Shown in pieces: positions 33,329-44,658 of a stretch of DNA of 64,000 bases. The notes under the pieces were generated by a model, which saw only the letters and a list, made by a program, of their open reading frames with translations, ran no database searches and was not told where the DNA came from. The position numbers and the translations under genes were made by a program. Every line of letters begins with the position of its first letter. The stretch's first letter is position 1. Origin of the DNA: Hericium rajendrae (taxonomy: Eukaryota > Basidiomycota > Agaricomycetes > Russulales > Hericiaceae); NCBI GenBank assembly GCA_033439255.1, contig CM065882.1:682001-746000 (forward strand), in the 5' to 3' direction.

Positions 33329-34186
33329 TCAAACCGGTGCGCCCTGGTCCGGAAGCCTTTCAATGGCGTATCGTCTTCGGACGATGTACATGAGCGGCAC
33401 ACCCGGGACCTTTCGTATCCGCCGGCGAAGCTCGCGGTCGCATGTTGCGACGATGTAGCATTTATTTGCGGTGACACGTTGCACGAGACAATCGTCAGCG
33501 TATGTTCCCGTGTGAGAGCAGGTAAGGCGCTCGAAACGTGGGTCTCGGGCAATCCTGGACGTTATGGACGGTTAGTATGGTCCAGACAGAATGAAATTCA
33601 AAACATACCTCAGTGCAACACGATATCTGTGGCCGAGTTTTTCCAGTTCAGCCATGACGCAATCTGTCACGACCGGTATACCTAAGAGAGAAAAGGCGTT
33701 ATAGATTGAAGATTCGCAGCAGAGGAAAATCACACACATTTCGCATATAAGCAATCCATCATCCCGCTAACCAGTTCGAGTTTGTTTTGAAGGCTGAAGT
33801 TGATGAAATTGGTATCAATGAGAACTCGGTACGGCGGGACGAGAGCTGTGTTATGGGCGAGGAAAAGTGAAGAAGCGACTTGAGGCCTAACAACAAGATA
33901 AGGTAAGTTTTGCTTCTGGCGTTCCGAAACGAGGATACATACACTCTGCGAACAGCTTTCGCTGCCTCCTCCTCTTGCTTCTTCTTTTGTTTGAGTTGAT
34001 TTTCTTTCCTGCAAGATGATTAGAACTACATAGAGAATGAAGACATGATGCGGGGTGCTTACAATCGTATGTCATTGGGATTGAGCATACGCTTCACCGC
34101 GGCAAACTTGCGAGTTTTCTTGGCTTTCCCCTGTTGCGCATGTCAGAAATCATGGTCAAGCTAATGCAACATTTCATACACACCAT
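33329..34186 (-). CDS. FCF1: rRNA-processing endonuclease FCF1/UTP24
   Basis: Six exons on the minus strand: 34186-34184, 34130-34063, 34008-33943, 33886-33738, 33681-33609, 33554-33329; 194 residues, the normal family length. The product is the nucleolar small-subunit processome nuclease that cleaves pre-rRNA at sites A1 and A2. The amino end [15 protein letters not shown] is almost invariant in the family. The PIN domain shows [10 protein letters not shown] (catalytic aspartate), [23 protein letters not shown] and [14 protein letters not shown]. The first exon is only the start codon: GT follows ATG directly and the next exon begins with the glycine codon of the conserved amino end. The gene is head-to-head with the large acidic protein gene, 282 bp away. 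Confidence 0.95.
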
Positions 34187-34468
34187 GTTTTTGATAGCGA
34201 CCAATCAAATTAGTGTCTGAAGCTTGCTTTCACACCTTGCAGAGACCAAGGACAGAGATGAGAGAAATTGTGGCGAGCGGCCCCGGGCGGACCGGAGACA
34301 ATGCGCATATATTCACGTGACCGTGGGACACCAATCGCCTATTGTGGCGGCGTTATTCCTCAGGACCACCGAAGTGACCGAGACAGTGACACCTTGTATC
34401 CTCTGAAACCATCCCTGCCGTGTACTTCATCTACACTTTACTTCATCTCCCCGATCTACTTCAAAACA
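34187..34468. promoter_or_regulatory. Shared promoter between FCF1 and the acidic protein gene, with an E-box
   Basis: 282 bp separate the two divergent start codons. The perfect palindrome TCACGTGA at 34313-34320 contains the CACGTG core bound by bHLH factors (such as fungal Cbf1/Pho4-type proteins). It is the most obvious regulatory motif in the interval; its use is inferred. Confidence 0.45.
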
Positions 34469-37400
34469 ATGTCGGGCGCATGGCAGTCTCCGTTTCCGCC
34501 GCCAGCTCCTAAACCTACCCCGGTGACGGCGAAGTCAAAGCGCGCCTCAAAGCGGGCTCCGATCTACAATCCCTATGACAAGTTCACCGCGCCTGAATTC
34601 GACGCGTGGATCGGCGATATCACAGGCGCAATACGCAAGGCCTTGAACATGGAGCACGAAGAAGCTGAGCCGGCGAGCGCGGGCGACACGGCTCGTGACA
34701 CGCGCCAGGATCTTGACGCGGCTTTTGAGCGCGTCGCGAACGGCCATGTGGAAGATGTAACGCTTGGCGAACCAGCTCAGACTCAGGAAGATCAGGCTGG
34801 GGACGAGTCAGATGTCCTTGAAGACTCTTTTGCGCATATTTTATCGCGCAAGGCCAAAGGCAAGGCGCGGGATCCGCGTGAAGGCCCTGGCCTCGGAAAC
34901 ATCGGACAGCCGATTGAACTTCTTTCAGATTCTGAGGAAGAGGGTGAGGAATCTGACTCAGAACAGGAGTGGCATCGACAGCTAGATCAAGTGGGCGATA
35001 ACGAAAGCCGAGATAGTCGATTCTCTGGCGACGAAGTCGAGTACGAGGAGGAGTACGAAGAAGAGGAAGAAGAAGAGGAGGAGGAAGAGGAGGACGAGAT
35101 TGAACTCGGAGAAGGAAGCACTCCCCAAATTGCAATCGAAGTCATAGCCTCGGATAACGAAGGTGAAGAGATACAGGAAGAAGTCGCCGTATACGTTGAG
35201 AATGCCGACTTCAACGACGAAGGTGTCTCGGACGAAGCCCATCCTGAAGAAACTCATGAACGCAGTCACTACTCACCCCCGGGAGCCGACACCATGCGAC
35301 AGGAAGAAGACGCATTTCCAGAGGATAGAGGTACGCCGTCTGGCCCCAGCGCTATTTGGCCTGATGTGAACATATGCTACAGATACCCCGTTGGAGAATG
35401 ACGCACCTCCTGTTGAGCTTCCGGATCCGTGGAGTGGCCCGCGAACCTACGCCGAGGATTACTATTCCGGCGGTGATTTGATAGCGCCTAAGGCAGCCGG
35501 CCTCACTCCTGACAATCTAACCCCCGCCGGCATGACCCCCGCCGAAGAAGAGGGAGAGGAAGTGAAGGTTACTCAGCACCCCCGCCATGATCAGTCGGCT
35601 TCGCCCCCGTCTCGCGTCATCGATGTGGACGCCGTCGAAATGCTTCCCGGGTCGAGTCCGCCTCCTGCAGAATCTGACGATGGGAATGATGAAAGTTCGT
35701 CTATGTCTTCGCTGGCATCACCTCCTCTGACTGATTCTTGTCTGAACAGTTGACGAACTCGAAGAATTGCCTTCGGCGCCTGTATCATCTTTGCCTACAG
35801 CAGAGGTCCGAGCCAGTGATGATGCCCGACTTGCCGCACTCGAAGAGGAGTTATACGCTCAAGAACAATCTGAACACTCTGAGTGGGACTGGCGCGCCGC
35901 AATGGCCGCACATCATGATGACAAATTAGAAGAACAGGATGAAGATGAATTCGATGGGATGGGGCAATTTGGGGCGCTTCCTCTGGGAACCAGCGACCTG
36001 GACATACCCGAGCAATGGGCTATGGATGACGGTGACAAGGACGAAGGAGCGTATGAGGCCCTGGAAATATCACCAGAACCTTCGCAGGTATCTGCCTCTG
36101 ATAATGCTGCTGGTGTCCAGGAGTTGCCACTCGTTTACGACATGGATGTGCTCCGGGAAGAAGGGGAAGGTATCGTGGGGGTTGATTCCTCAAAGGACAT
36201 GACCGAGTTCTTCAATGTTGACGGTGCGTATTTTCTGTCCATCATCTTGCATCTTTGAACTGAAATGTCAATAGCATACACGCAGCCTGCTGACCTGAAA
36301 GCTATTACTACTACCATGCAGTCTTCACCTCAGCCACCTTCAGCCGTCCAGCTCACGGACGAAGACAGTTTCGGTGAACTCCCCCCATCGCCTGCGCCCA
36401 ATCCAGATGAACCTGAGAACGTGACGATCACTCAAGAGAGCACATATATCTCCACATTCTTCGGACTGAAGGAGCAAGAGCCAGAAAAGGATGCTTCACA
36501 GACACATGAAGCACAGGAGAAGGTCCAGCCACTTGATGAAAGCTCCAAAAAGAAATACAATGCTTGGGTGTCGGAAGAATTGGAAGGCATCGATGATTTC
36601 GACGAGCTTCAAGGTTATACGCGCTTCGCCGTACCCTCTGACGTTCCCATCCTTAACGTCAATGGCTCGCCGCGGGAAGAGGATGCTCAACCCCTGACCG
36701 GTGTCGAAACTTCTGTTACCACCGAAAAAGTCGAGCAGCCGTCTTACATTGTAGAAGAAGTGGACGATGATGAAGCGGTTGCTGATAACTTCAGTGACGT
36801 AGATTCGGTGTCACTCAGCAAAGCGGGAGACCGTGAGCAGATGAACCAAGACTACCTCGTCGAGGATGTCCTGACCGAAGGACGTCTGACAGCCGTGAGT
36901 CCTGCACATCTTCGCATCGTTGTCGAGCTCACGAACCTTTTTCAGGAACCCGACGTACCTGTCGAGTCGGCGGAAGAGGTGAATATCACCCAAGAGCTCA
37001 AAGCTCCTGAAGTCAACGAAGTCTTCGACGAACCCGTGCAGAATACGGCGACGGTCGAAAATGTCAAAGAGCTTGAGGATGTGGACGACATTGCGAGCTC
37101 ATCTGGGCGTCGGTCGCCCAGTCCTGCACAATCAGCTCCCCCTCCGCCTTCTGTCCGTTTTGCGAGCATCCCAGCACCAGTCTCTGCAGATCCTACGGTA
37201 CCTGATCCAGCAAGTCCTTCGCCGCGTCGGGACTCCTTGTCGGACGACGAGCCCGTGCAATTGCAAACACCCGCTGCACTGCAGCCTACTGAAGTCATTG
37301 AGGTCGATGACGACGACGAGTCGATCGATCAATCGAAGAGTGTGGCCAGCGGCTTGGAAAGCGGTTTGTTTACTCCCGTCGGGAACGGCTTTGGGGATGG

Positions 37401-40097
37401 AACTCCTTCACCTTTCGATGAGGATGCGATGCCCAAGGAGGTGGATGCAGGTACAGGCATCCCGTCACCCGCCCGGTTGCAGGAGGATGGTGCTCATCAA
37501 GATGTAAAGGCGGCGGGTTCTCCTGACGCCGAACCCACTGTTGTAGAGCTGGTCGACGTCGATCAAGACACTGTCTCTCAGGACGTTGCGCCGACCGTGC
37601 CGATCGACAGCCTTGGTGTTACCGACATCCGTCAAGCAATAGCACCTGCAGAAGTTATAGAAGTATCCTCTCCCCCGGATGCAAAGGTCGACGAACCGCA
37701 GACATCAACTGAAGTGCCTGCTGTCGACGTCATTGAAGGTGAGATATTCAAATGACGTTTTTTGATGCTCTAGCCTTTCTTACGCGGTCGATCTTAGTCG
37801 ACAAGCCGGAGGAGGCTGAGGTACCTGTTGGACCAGCTCCTACTGAGGCACCTGTTGAATCAGCTCCTATTGAGCACCGGATCCCCGAGCTTGCATCAGA
37901 GACAATGCCTCCACTTGAGGAGTCACAACAGGCAGACGCCCTTGATATCCTCGGTGATCGCCAACCTTCCCATGATGAAGAGACTCAACATGTTGAGGAT
38001 GGGTTTCCCGATCTCTCGTACCCGGCTGAGTCGGCAGCTTCTTTGGAGTTCCCCTCCCTTCCTATGGAAATGGACCATGAGGAACATTCGGTTGTGGACA
38101 CCGATGCCGATGGAGAAGCCGATCCTGATTACGAGCTGGGACAGGATATCGACATTTCTAGCGAGACTGATCCTTTCAAGCTGATGGGAAGTGACAGCAA
38201 CATCGCACCTGGGCCTGTCGAAGGTGATGGACCTTCTCCTGAAGTCAGTTCCACTGGCGACACGATCAAGGATAATATTGAGGAGAAAGGCGACGAGAAG
38301 ACTGAGAAATCTGAGGAGAAGGGCGAGGAGAAAAGCGAAGAGGAACACAAGGCGTGAGTGCTTAATCCATATCCGTGTCATTACGGGATATGCTGACTGT
38401 TGATTTTTAGTGCTGTTGAAGAACAGATTGAAACCAAGGAGCCAGTTGCTGAGCTCGTTGCAGGGGGCACAACTGAATTGGCCGGCAATCAACCAGCTGT
38501 TGAACTTGAAACAGTCTCTGATGAACATCCGCCAAGCTCTCCCGCACTTAATCGCCAAGAACCAGAGCCCACATCAAGGGAGTTGAAGCGTAAACGCAAT
38601 TCCCCCAGCCCTAGCACTCCGACTCGCGTCACAAGGTCAAGAGCAGGTCGCGAGGCCAATGAAACCCAACCTCCTTCCCTCGTCATCGATGTCAAGGGAA
38701 AAGGAAAAGCGAAGGGAAGAGCAGCTCCTCAAAATGGTACAAAATCGGCGCCAAGCATTGCTATTGATCTTGGTACATTCAATCATCGACATGATCAAGT
38801 ATCAACGAACTCTACCGATGTCTCCCGGGCAGCATCGGTTGTCTCCACTGTCTCCTTGGATAGCGTTTTCTCGCCGACGAGACTTCGCCACGACCCTATT
38901 CCCCGCCCTCTCATGCATGCGCATTCGACTGGTTTCATCCATCACCATCATCATCGCCCTGCTGCCCCATCTGCTGCGGTACCGGTGCCGATCACTCAGT
39001 CGAAGCCGTCCAGCGTCGCTCGATCGCCATCTGTATCCGTAGATGCACCACAGGTCGACCAGCAAGGCTCAACCTCGCAACCACACCCTACACCCCGCAG
39101 ACCAAAGCCGGCGAACGTCAGTTCTCCAGTCACGCGATCGAATTGTCGTTTCCATAAGATCAGCTTACCTCGCGAAGAGGGAGGACCTCGTGTCAGTTTC
39201 GTCGTACCGGGTTGTTCACTCGGTGATGGTGAGCTCATGGCCAAAGAGGAGATCGAAGACCATGGATTCGCCACATGGGAAGATCGTGATCGAATGGTCA
39301 CCGATATCGAATCTCTGGACTTCAATTCATACCTCATTGGCGTCCTGCGACAGCTCGTTGGCGTCGATCTCTTGCGCGAACAGGAGGTGTTTTACCTTCC
39401 TACCCCTGGAGAGCACGTTTCCAAGCGGGACCGTCGTAAGTCAGGAATCGATAAGGCCAAGCGTCCTCCTCGACAGAGCATATCGGCCATCGACTATGCC
39501 CCACTACATGGGCATGGTTCGCCTCGCGCATCTCAGGGTTCATCTCGTCCTTCGCAATTGTCCCGCCATTCGCCAACACCGTCCGTTGCCTCGCGAGGAG
39601 TGGGGTCGTACGAGGATTCTGCATCCACAGCAGGAAGTTCGGCAAGGCTCCGGAATGGGTCGGTACGGGACGGCACTGCGTCCATTTTATCCGGGGACCT
39701 GAGCGACCTGAGCGATGTCGATTCCGTTGCGAAGGATGCCCCCAAGGCGAAACGCGCGCGCAAGGCGGCGGCAAATGACGGAGAGGTTGCGTCAGTCTCA
39801 TCGGCCTCTGGATCCAATTCTCAAACTCGCAGTCGCATCCCCATTCTTCGCAGAAGCAAGCGAAAGCCACTTCATTCCGATGCTGCCGCATATAAACCGA
39901 CCGAGGAGGAGGCTTCTGCAGAAGCTGCAGAACATGCTAATGATCCTGTCGATTCTAAGACCAGGCGTAGAAAGAGCGGTTCCAAAAGCACCAAGCGCCG
40001 GCGAACGCAAGAAGATGCATCGACGAGCGCACCTGCCGCTAAAAGGACACGGACGCGAAAAAGTGTATCAGCAGCAGATGCGACCAACGGGGCTTGA
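34469..40097 (+). CDS. Very large acidic, low-complexity nuclear-type protein (unknown function)
   Basis: Exons: 34469-35330, 35383-35694, 35750-36223, 36275-37738, 37798-38353, 38411-40097. The product is 1784 residues, or 1767 if a likely extra 51 nt intron (36895-36945) is removed. I do not recognise the family. It is rich in Glu, Asp, Ser and Pro, with a glutamate tract encoded by 35041-35102, repeated VIDVD/VIEVDDD motifs, a DPWSGPRTYAEDYYSGG motif (about 300) and basic stretches (RELKRKRNSPSP, KRRRTQED, AAKRTRTRKS) that look like nuclear signals. A compact, less acidic block near the last third (GPRVSFVVPGCSLGDGEL ... FNSYLIGVLRQLVGVDLLRE) is the best candidate for a folded domain. Scaffold or chromatin function is only a guess. 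The start opens the first exon after a short leader; longer upstream frames lie in the promoter. Confidence 0.82.
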
Positions 40098-41869
40098 AGT
40101 TTGAATTGGTAGCCGCGATTTCTGTTAGACGCTTTTGCGAGATATGTCCTACATTTCTTCTATTTGATATGTACTGGTTGATTCATCTCATCAAGCCATT
40201 GTATGATCTCTGTATGAATCTTTAAAGTCGTTCTCTAGGTCTTCCTGTGGAAATTCATCTGTAGGTCATTTCAAGCGATACAGTACTCATTTACCTTCAC
40301 CAAAGAATCGCGTTGCGTCATGATCAGATTTAGCTCTGAGCATCATCGATGCAGTTCCAATAAGAGGGTAGGTCCACGATCTGCGATAAGCGAGCCGCCC
40401 CGAGGATCCTCCTGTACCTCCTGCGTGCGCTCGTGCGACGCCTAAACTTTCGGTCGCACTGCAGCTTCTTCCATTGACCCTATTGATACAGATGTAGTTC
40501 CAGAGCCTGCCACCATGAGCTGCCATAGCAAGATGCCGAGCCGTCGCCGGACTACTGTGCAGTGGTACTCCTGAATGGTTCCCTCATCTACAAATATTCA
40601 CTACCCCGCAGATATGCCGACTCAATAGGTGATGTTCATGACGTACAAGCCAGGCACCGGGGAGCATGATACGGTACGTCCCTCAGTAGATTGGGTTTGG
40701 GTTTGAAACTGATCTTACTTCTGGAAATAGAAACAAAACGGCTGAAATGTAAACGAGTGAATTTTGGGAGAAAAGCAGGCTCTACGAAGCAGAAGGGGAC
40801 ATATCGAAGCACAGGCGAGTTCTGTAGCCTTCGGTACCCCACGATCATTGACAACTATTTTCAGAAACCCGTGGAGTCCCGCATGTGAATGTTGACATTG
40901 ATTGGCCATTGGGTGTGGAGAAGATGCGCCTTGGATCGAGAGTCCATGAGATAGCTTTCGAAAGTCAGCTTCCAATTTTTTTCGAGAGACACGGCGGTCG
41001 CATTTCTGATCACAGGCCACCGTGCGCAACATTCATCAAATATATTGTAAGGTGCCTTTCTTGGATTAGTCAATTCAGTCCAGGTCAGTCTAGTCAATTT
41101 GTGCAGGCCTCGAGACTACAAGTGAGACAGGACAGATACCGACCGATAGACACCGAACGCTGAAACAGAGATTGCATGAGAACCTTGTTCAAAGCGCCTG
41201 TTTTCAGAGCGTATCAGGCAAGCAGCACTACATACATTGGACTCAAATGAAGTCATCACGACATTGAAGAGTAGAGAGACTGCGTTGCCGAGCAAAGATA
41301 CAGTATGTCTGGAGCTGTATTTTTTAACCGTGCTGATGAATGAGATATTCAAGGAGCAACACTACGCCTTGCAATGTGAAGTTTGCTCTCGGCCGGAGGA
41401 AATGGTCGGAGTTCGGAAGGTTTGACGCTCTCTATCTGAACTACAGCAATTACCCAATTTGGGATTCTACACCCATTTCAAACCTGCGTCTTTCACGCGG
41501 TCCTGGTTTGCATTCCACGGTTCCTTGAGATGCAGTCGTATGAGCACAACCATGCGAATATCTTGGAATACTAGGCCTCTAAACATGGTCTCCAGGCGCG
41601 CCCGGATTCTCGAAGTCGGCCCCGCCTGGCGGCATGACTTGCGGTCCGGAGAATTCAACTCGCTTTCACCTCGGAACGACGCCGCTCATTTAAAGACCTC
41701 GGGTTTTCTTTGGATCTGAACTCGTCACTGGCACTCCTTGGGTATTCCTCCGGGAACGGGTCTTCTGCCTCCAAATCCTGTCAGCGAGGAAGCACTGTCA
41801 ACCTCTTGCTCACCGCTCAGCGTCACTTACCCTCTGCGCTGCTCGCTCTTCTCAGCCAGCGTACTAGCC
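40098..41869. other. Intergenic region, no supported gene
   Basis: About 1.8 kb of sequence with only short frames on both strands. It should include the 3' end of the acidic gene and the promoter of the membrane protein gene, with a pyrimidine-rich stretch just before 41870. No repeat or RNA gene is seen. Confidence 0.4.
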
Positions 41870-44110
41870 ATGGCCACTCCAACGTTTGTAGATGATCCCG
41901 AGAAAGGAACTCTCAACGCTGTTCTTCCCTCTCGCCCTCCAAATCCTGGTGGAAACTTAGAGATTTCTGACCGTTCGGGCGAGACCTCACCCTCACCAGA
42001 TGCCAAGCTGAAGGATCCTGCGAACGGTGTCACCATTGCTGCCGTCCCATTCCCGACTCTATCTTCCCAGAAGGTTAGCGATACGAATAAAGCGAAGAAA
42101 CGAGCTCCTCTGCGCATCCGTGTGTCCTTATGGTTCAACACCTATCGGTCTGTCCTTTCCCTTAGTCTGATGGCTGTCACTGACGTGCATTTATCATTCT
42201 ATCAGTAAATTCTTCACTTTTATCGTAACGATGAACATGATCGGAATTTTGCTTGCCGCCTTGAATATTTGGACCTATCCACGGCGGTACACTGGCGCTT
42301 TCCTGCTCGGGAATCTTCTGACAGCCATCCTCATGCGGAATGAGCTTTTTGGGCGGATCCTCTACAAGCTTGTGAACACCCTGTTCGCTAAGGTGTGTAT
42401 CATAATTTTTGTATTGCGGCCAAATGATTCTCAATCGCATTCTCCGTTGGGGTAGTGGCCCCCATTGTGGTTCCGTCTCGGCTGCACATCAGTCCTCCAG
42501 CACCTTGGTGGAATACACTCTGGCTGCGCCTTTTCGGGTTTTGCATGGCTTATATTCCGCGTCACCCTGATTTTCGTCAACCATAAGAATAACCACGATG
42601 CCATTCTCATCACCGGAGTCGTGACCAACCTGTGCGTCGCAGTCAGCATTGCAAGTGCTTTTCCATGGGTTCGCAATACGCATCATAAGTGAGGATGTCA
42701 TTCATTGTAGTTCGTCCAGGAGTTGATTTGAATTCATTATAGTGTTTTCGAGAGGCACCATCGATTCATTGGATGGTAAAGTGTCTTTGTCCTCGTGGTT
42801 ACTACCGACACTGACCCGTGCTGCAGGCTTGGTCTCTTATCCAGTAAGTATCTATAGTAAATCTGAAGGTCGGGCATTCGCCTGATACATTTCAGCTTGG
42901 GTTTTTGTCGTTCTCGGGGATAGCTACGATCTCGAAACGCACTCTTGGAACCCAGATGGGACTACAATTCTGCGTCAGCAGGATTTTTGGTTCGCATTTG
43001 GAATGACTATTTTGTAGGTCCCGTCGTTCATTTTGTGCGTTTCCATTTAAATGAAATATTTCCATAGCATCTTGATCCCATGGTTCACCATCCGGGAGGT
43101 GAAGGTGGACATCGAAGTTGTGAGTCATAGCATCTTTCCTGGTGATCCCTATTCATGACGCTGAACATTTCACCGCTAGCCATCTCCCAAAGTAGCCATC
43201 GTGAGATTCGAGCGGGGAATGGATCAAGGACTGCTCGCCAGAATATCCAGGTCGTCTGTAATGGAGTATCACGCGTTCGGTATCATCTCGTGAGTACACT
43301 TCACTCGTCCTCTGGTAATTTATCGTCATTCTCCCCGACATTAGGGAAGGAACGCATGCAAAGTATCATTATTTGATATGCGGTGTTCAAGGCGACTTCA
43401 CAAGGAGTCTCGTATTGGATCCACCGTCCTATCTGTGGACACGACAACTCAAGGTATGGAGTGGAACGATCATATGAGGTCTCGCGTACTCAAAGCATAT
43501 CCGCCCAGTTTGCTGGAGTCTCCAATACGTCGACGCTCTACCATCGAGGCATTCGTGTATGTACTGGAACAGGGATCGGAGCAGCTCTGTCGACGTGCCT
43601 GCAGGTGAGAGTCCCATTCCTCCGAATCGAAGTTCATGAAGGTTGATCAATTGTCGTAGAATCCAAACTGGTGAGAAGCCTCCATTACACGCACACTGAG
43701 AATCCTCAACTGTGGAATGCCGGCAGGTACCTTATCTGGATTGGCTCCGACCAAGAGAAGACTTTCGGTCCCACCATCTCCGGACTCATTCGTCGACATA
43801 TTGCGCCAGATCGAATGTGTCTCTGGGATTCTAAAGCCCGAGGTATGCTGGTGACGTGCTATTCTCAGCTGCGAAAACTCATATGACGTTGATGTAAGGT
43901 GGGAGACCGGATACCATGAAAATCGTGAAGGACGTATATTCCTCATGGCAGGCTGAGGTGGTTTTCATCACATCGAACTGGATTGGGAACCAGGAGCTTA
44001 CGGAAGGTTGCAAAGAAGCCGGCATTCCTGCTTTCGTGAGTACTCTTCTACACCCGCTGTAGACGACTTGATACCCATGACCACGGCAGGGTACCCTGTG
44101 GGATTTCTGA
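41870..44110 (+). CDS. Multi-pass membrane protein with ferredoxin-reductase-like tail (TmpL/NPS12-related)
   Basis: Fourteen exons: 41870-42147, 42206-42392, 42456-42688, 42743-42775, 42827-42843, 42896-43013, 43068-43119, 43180-43289, 43345-43453, 43509-43604, 43660-43670, 43727-43842, 43899-44035, 44090-44110; 505 residues. After a hydrophilic start come about six membrane helices (FFTFIVTMNMIGILLAALNI, LLGNLLTAILM, HLGGIHSGCAFSGFAWLIF, DAILITGVVTNLCVAVSIA, LGLLSTWVFVVLG, FWFAFGMTIFILIPWF), then a soluble part with CTGTGIGAALSTCL, a nucleotide-binding-like turn, and NWYLIWIGSDQEKTFG; it ends GTLWDF. The layout resembles the membrane and reductase half of TmpL-type redox proteins, in which an adenylation domain is fused in front; here that domain is absent. 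A good Kozak context (GCCATGG) supports the start. Exons of 17 nt and 11 nt are notable. Confidence 0.78.
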
Positions 44111-44658
44111 GACTCTTGTGCTTTGATATGGGAATGGCCATTTTGTCCAGTCAGCCGGTTGGTCCTATCGATATGCGATACTTGTGATTCTCAGTTCACT
44201 GTACCTTACCTATCGCCTGTATCTTTATGAATCTCTTCCGGAACTGCTTGGCGTGTGTATAGTTCGAATTGCGGATGGCGTTACCCCGATATCCGACCGG
44301 CGTTCTGACGAACTTTGTTTGTCCGAGAGAGATCGGGATCATGAGGTCACTGTGACTGTCTTGAAAAGGCCGAAATTACCCTGCCCTTGCAGGGCATTAT
44401 CTTCTGCGTTAGTCCTTCAAGCCGCTCCTATCATGCCTTTCCTGCGAGGCGCAAACTCGTAGGAAGATGGCGCGAACAACAAGTCCTGTCAGAATGAAGG
44501 CATCTGAATTACAAGCAATAGGAGTGGGGCGGCAACAATGTGCCATAGTGTAAATTTGCACAAGCCCTGCTCCATGTGCGAGGCGGCACAAAAGCGTAAC
44601 ATGAGCTTGAGAGTATCTGAATAAGACGGATCCATGGTTTCAGGTGGTTCGCGCACGC
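44111..44658. other. Intergenic region between convergent genes
   Basis: About 550 bp between the stop codons of the membrane protein (plus) and REX2 (minus). It holds the two 3' regions; no gene is seen. Confidence 0.45.

Noticed and set aside
32709-33458. A 249-codon plus-strand open frame between the DUF1917 and FCF1 genes.
   Set aside because: It overlaps the FCF1 last exon in antisense, has mixed composition and no recognisable domain; likely a chance frame.
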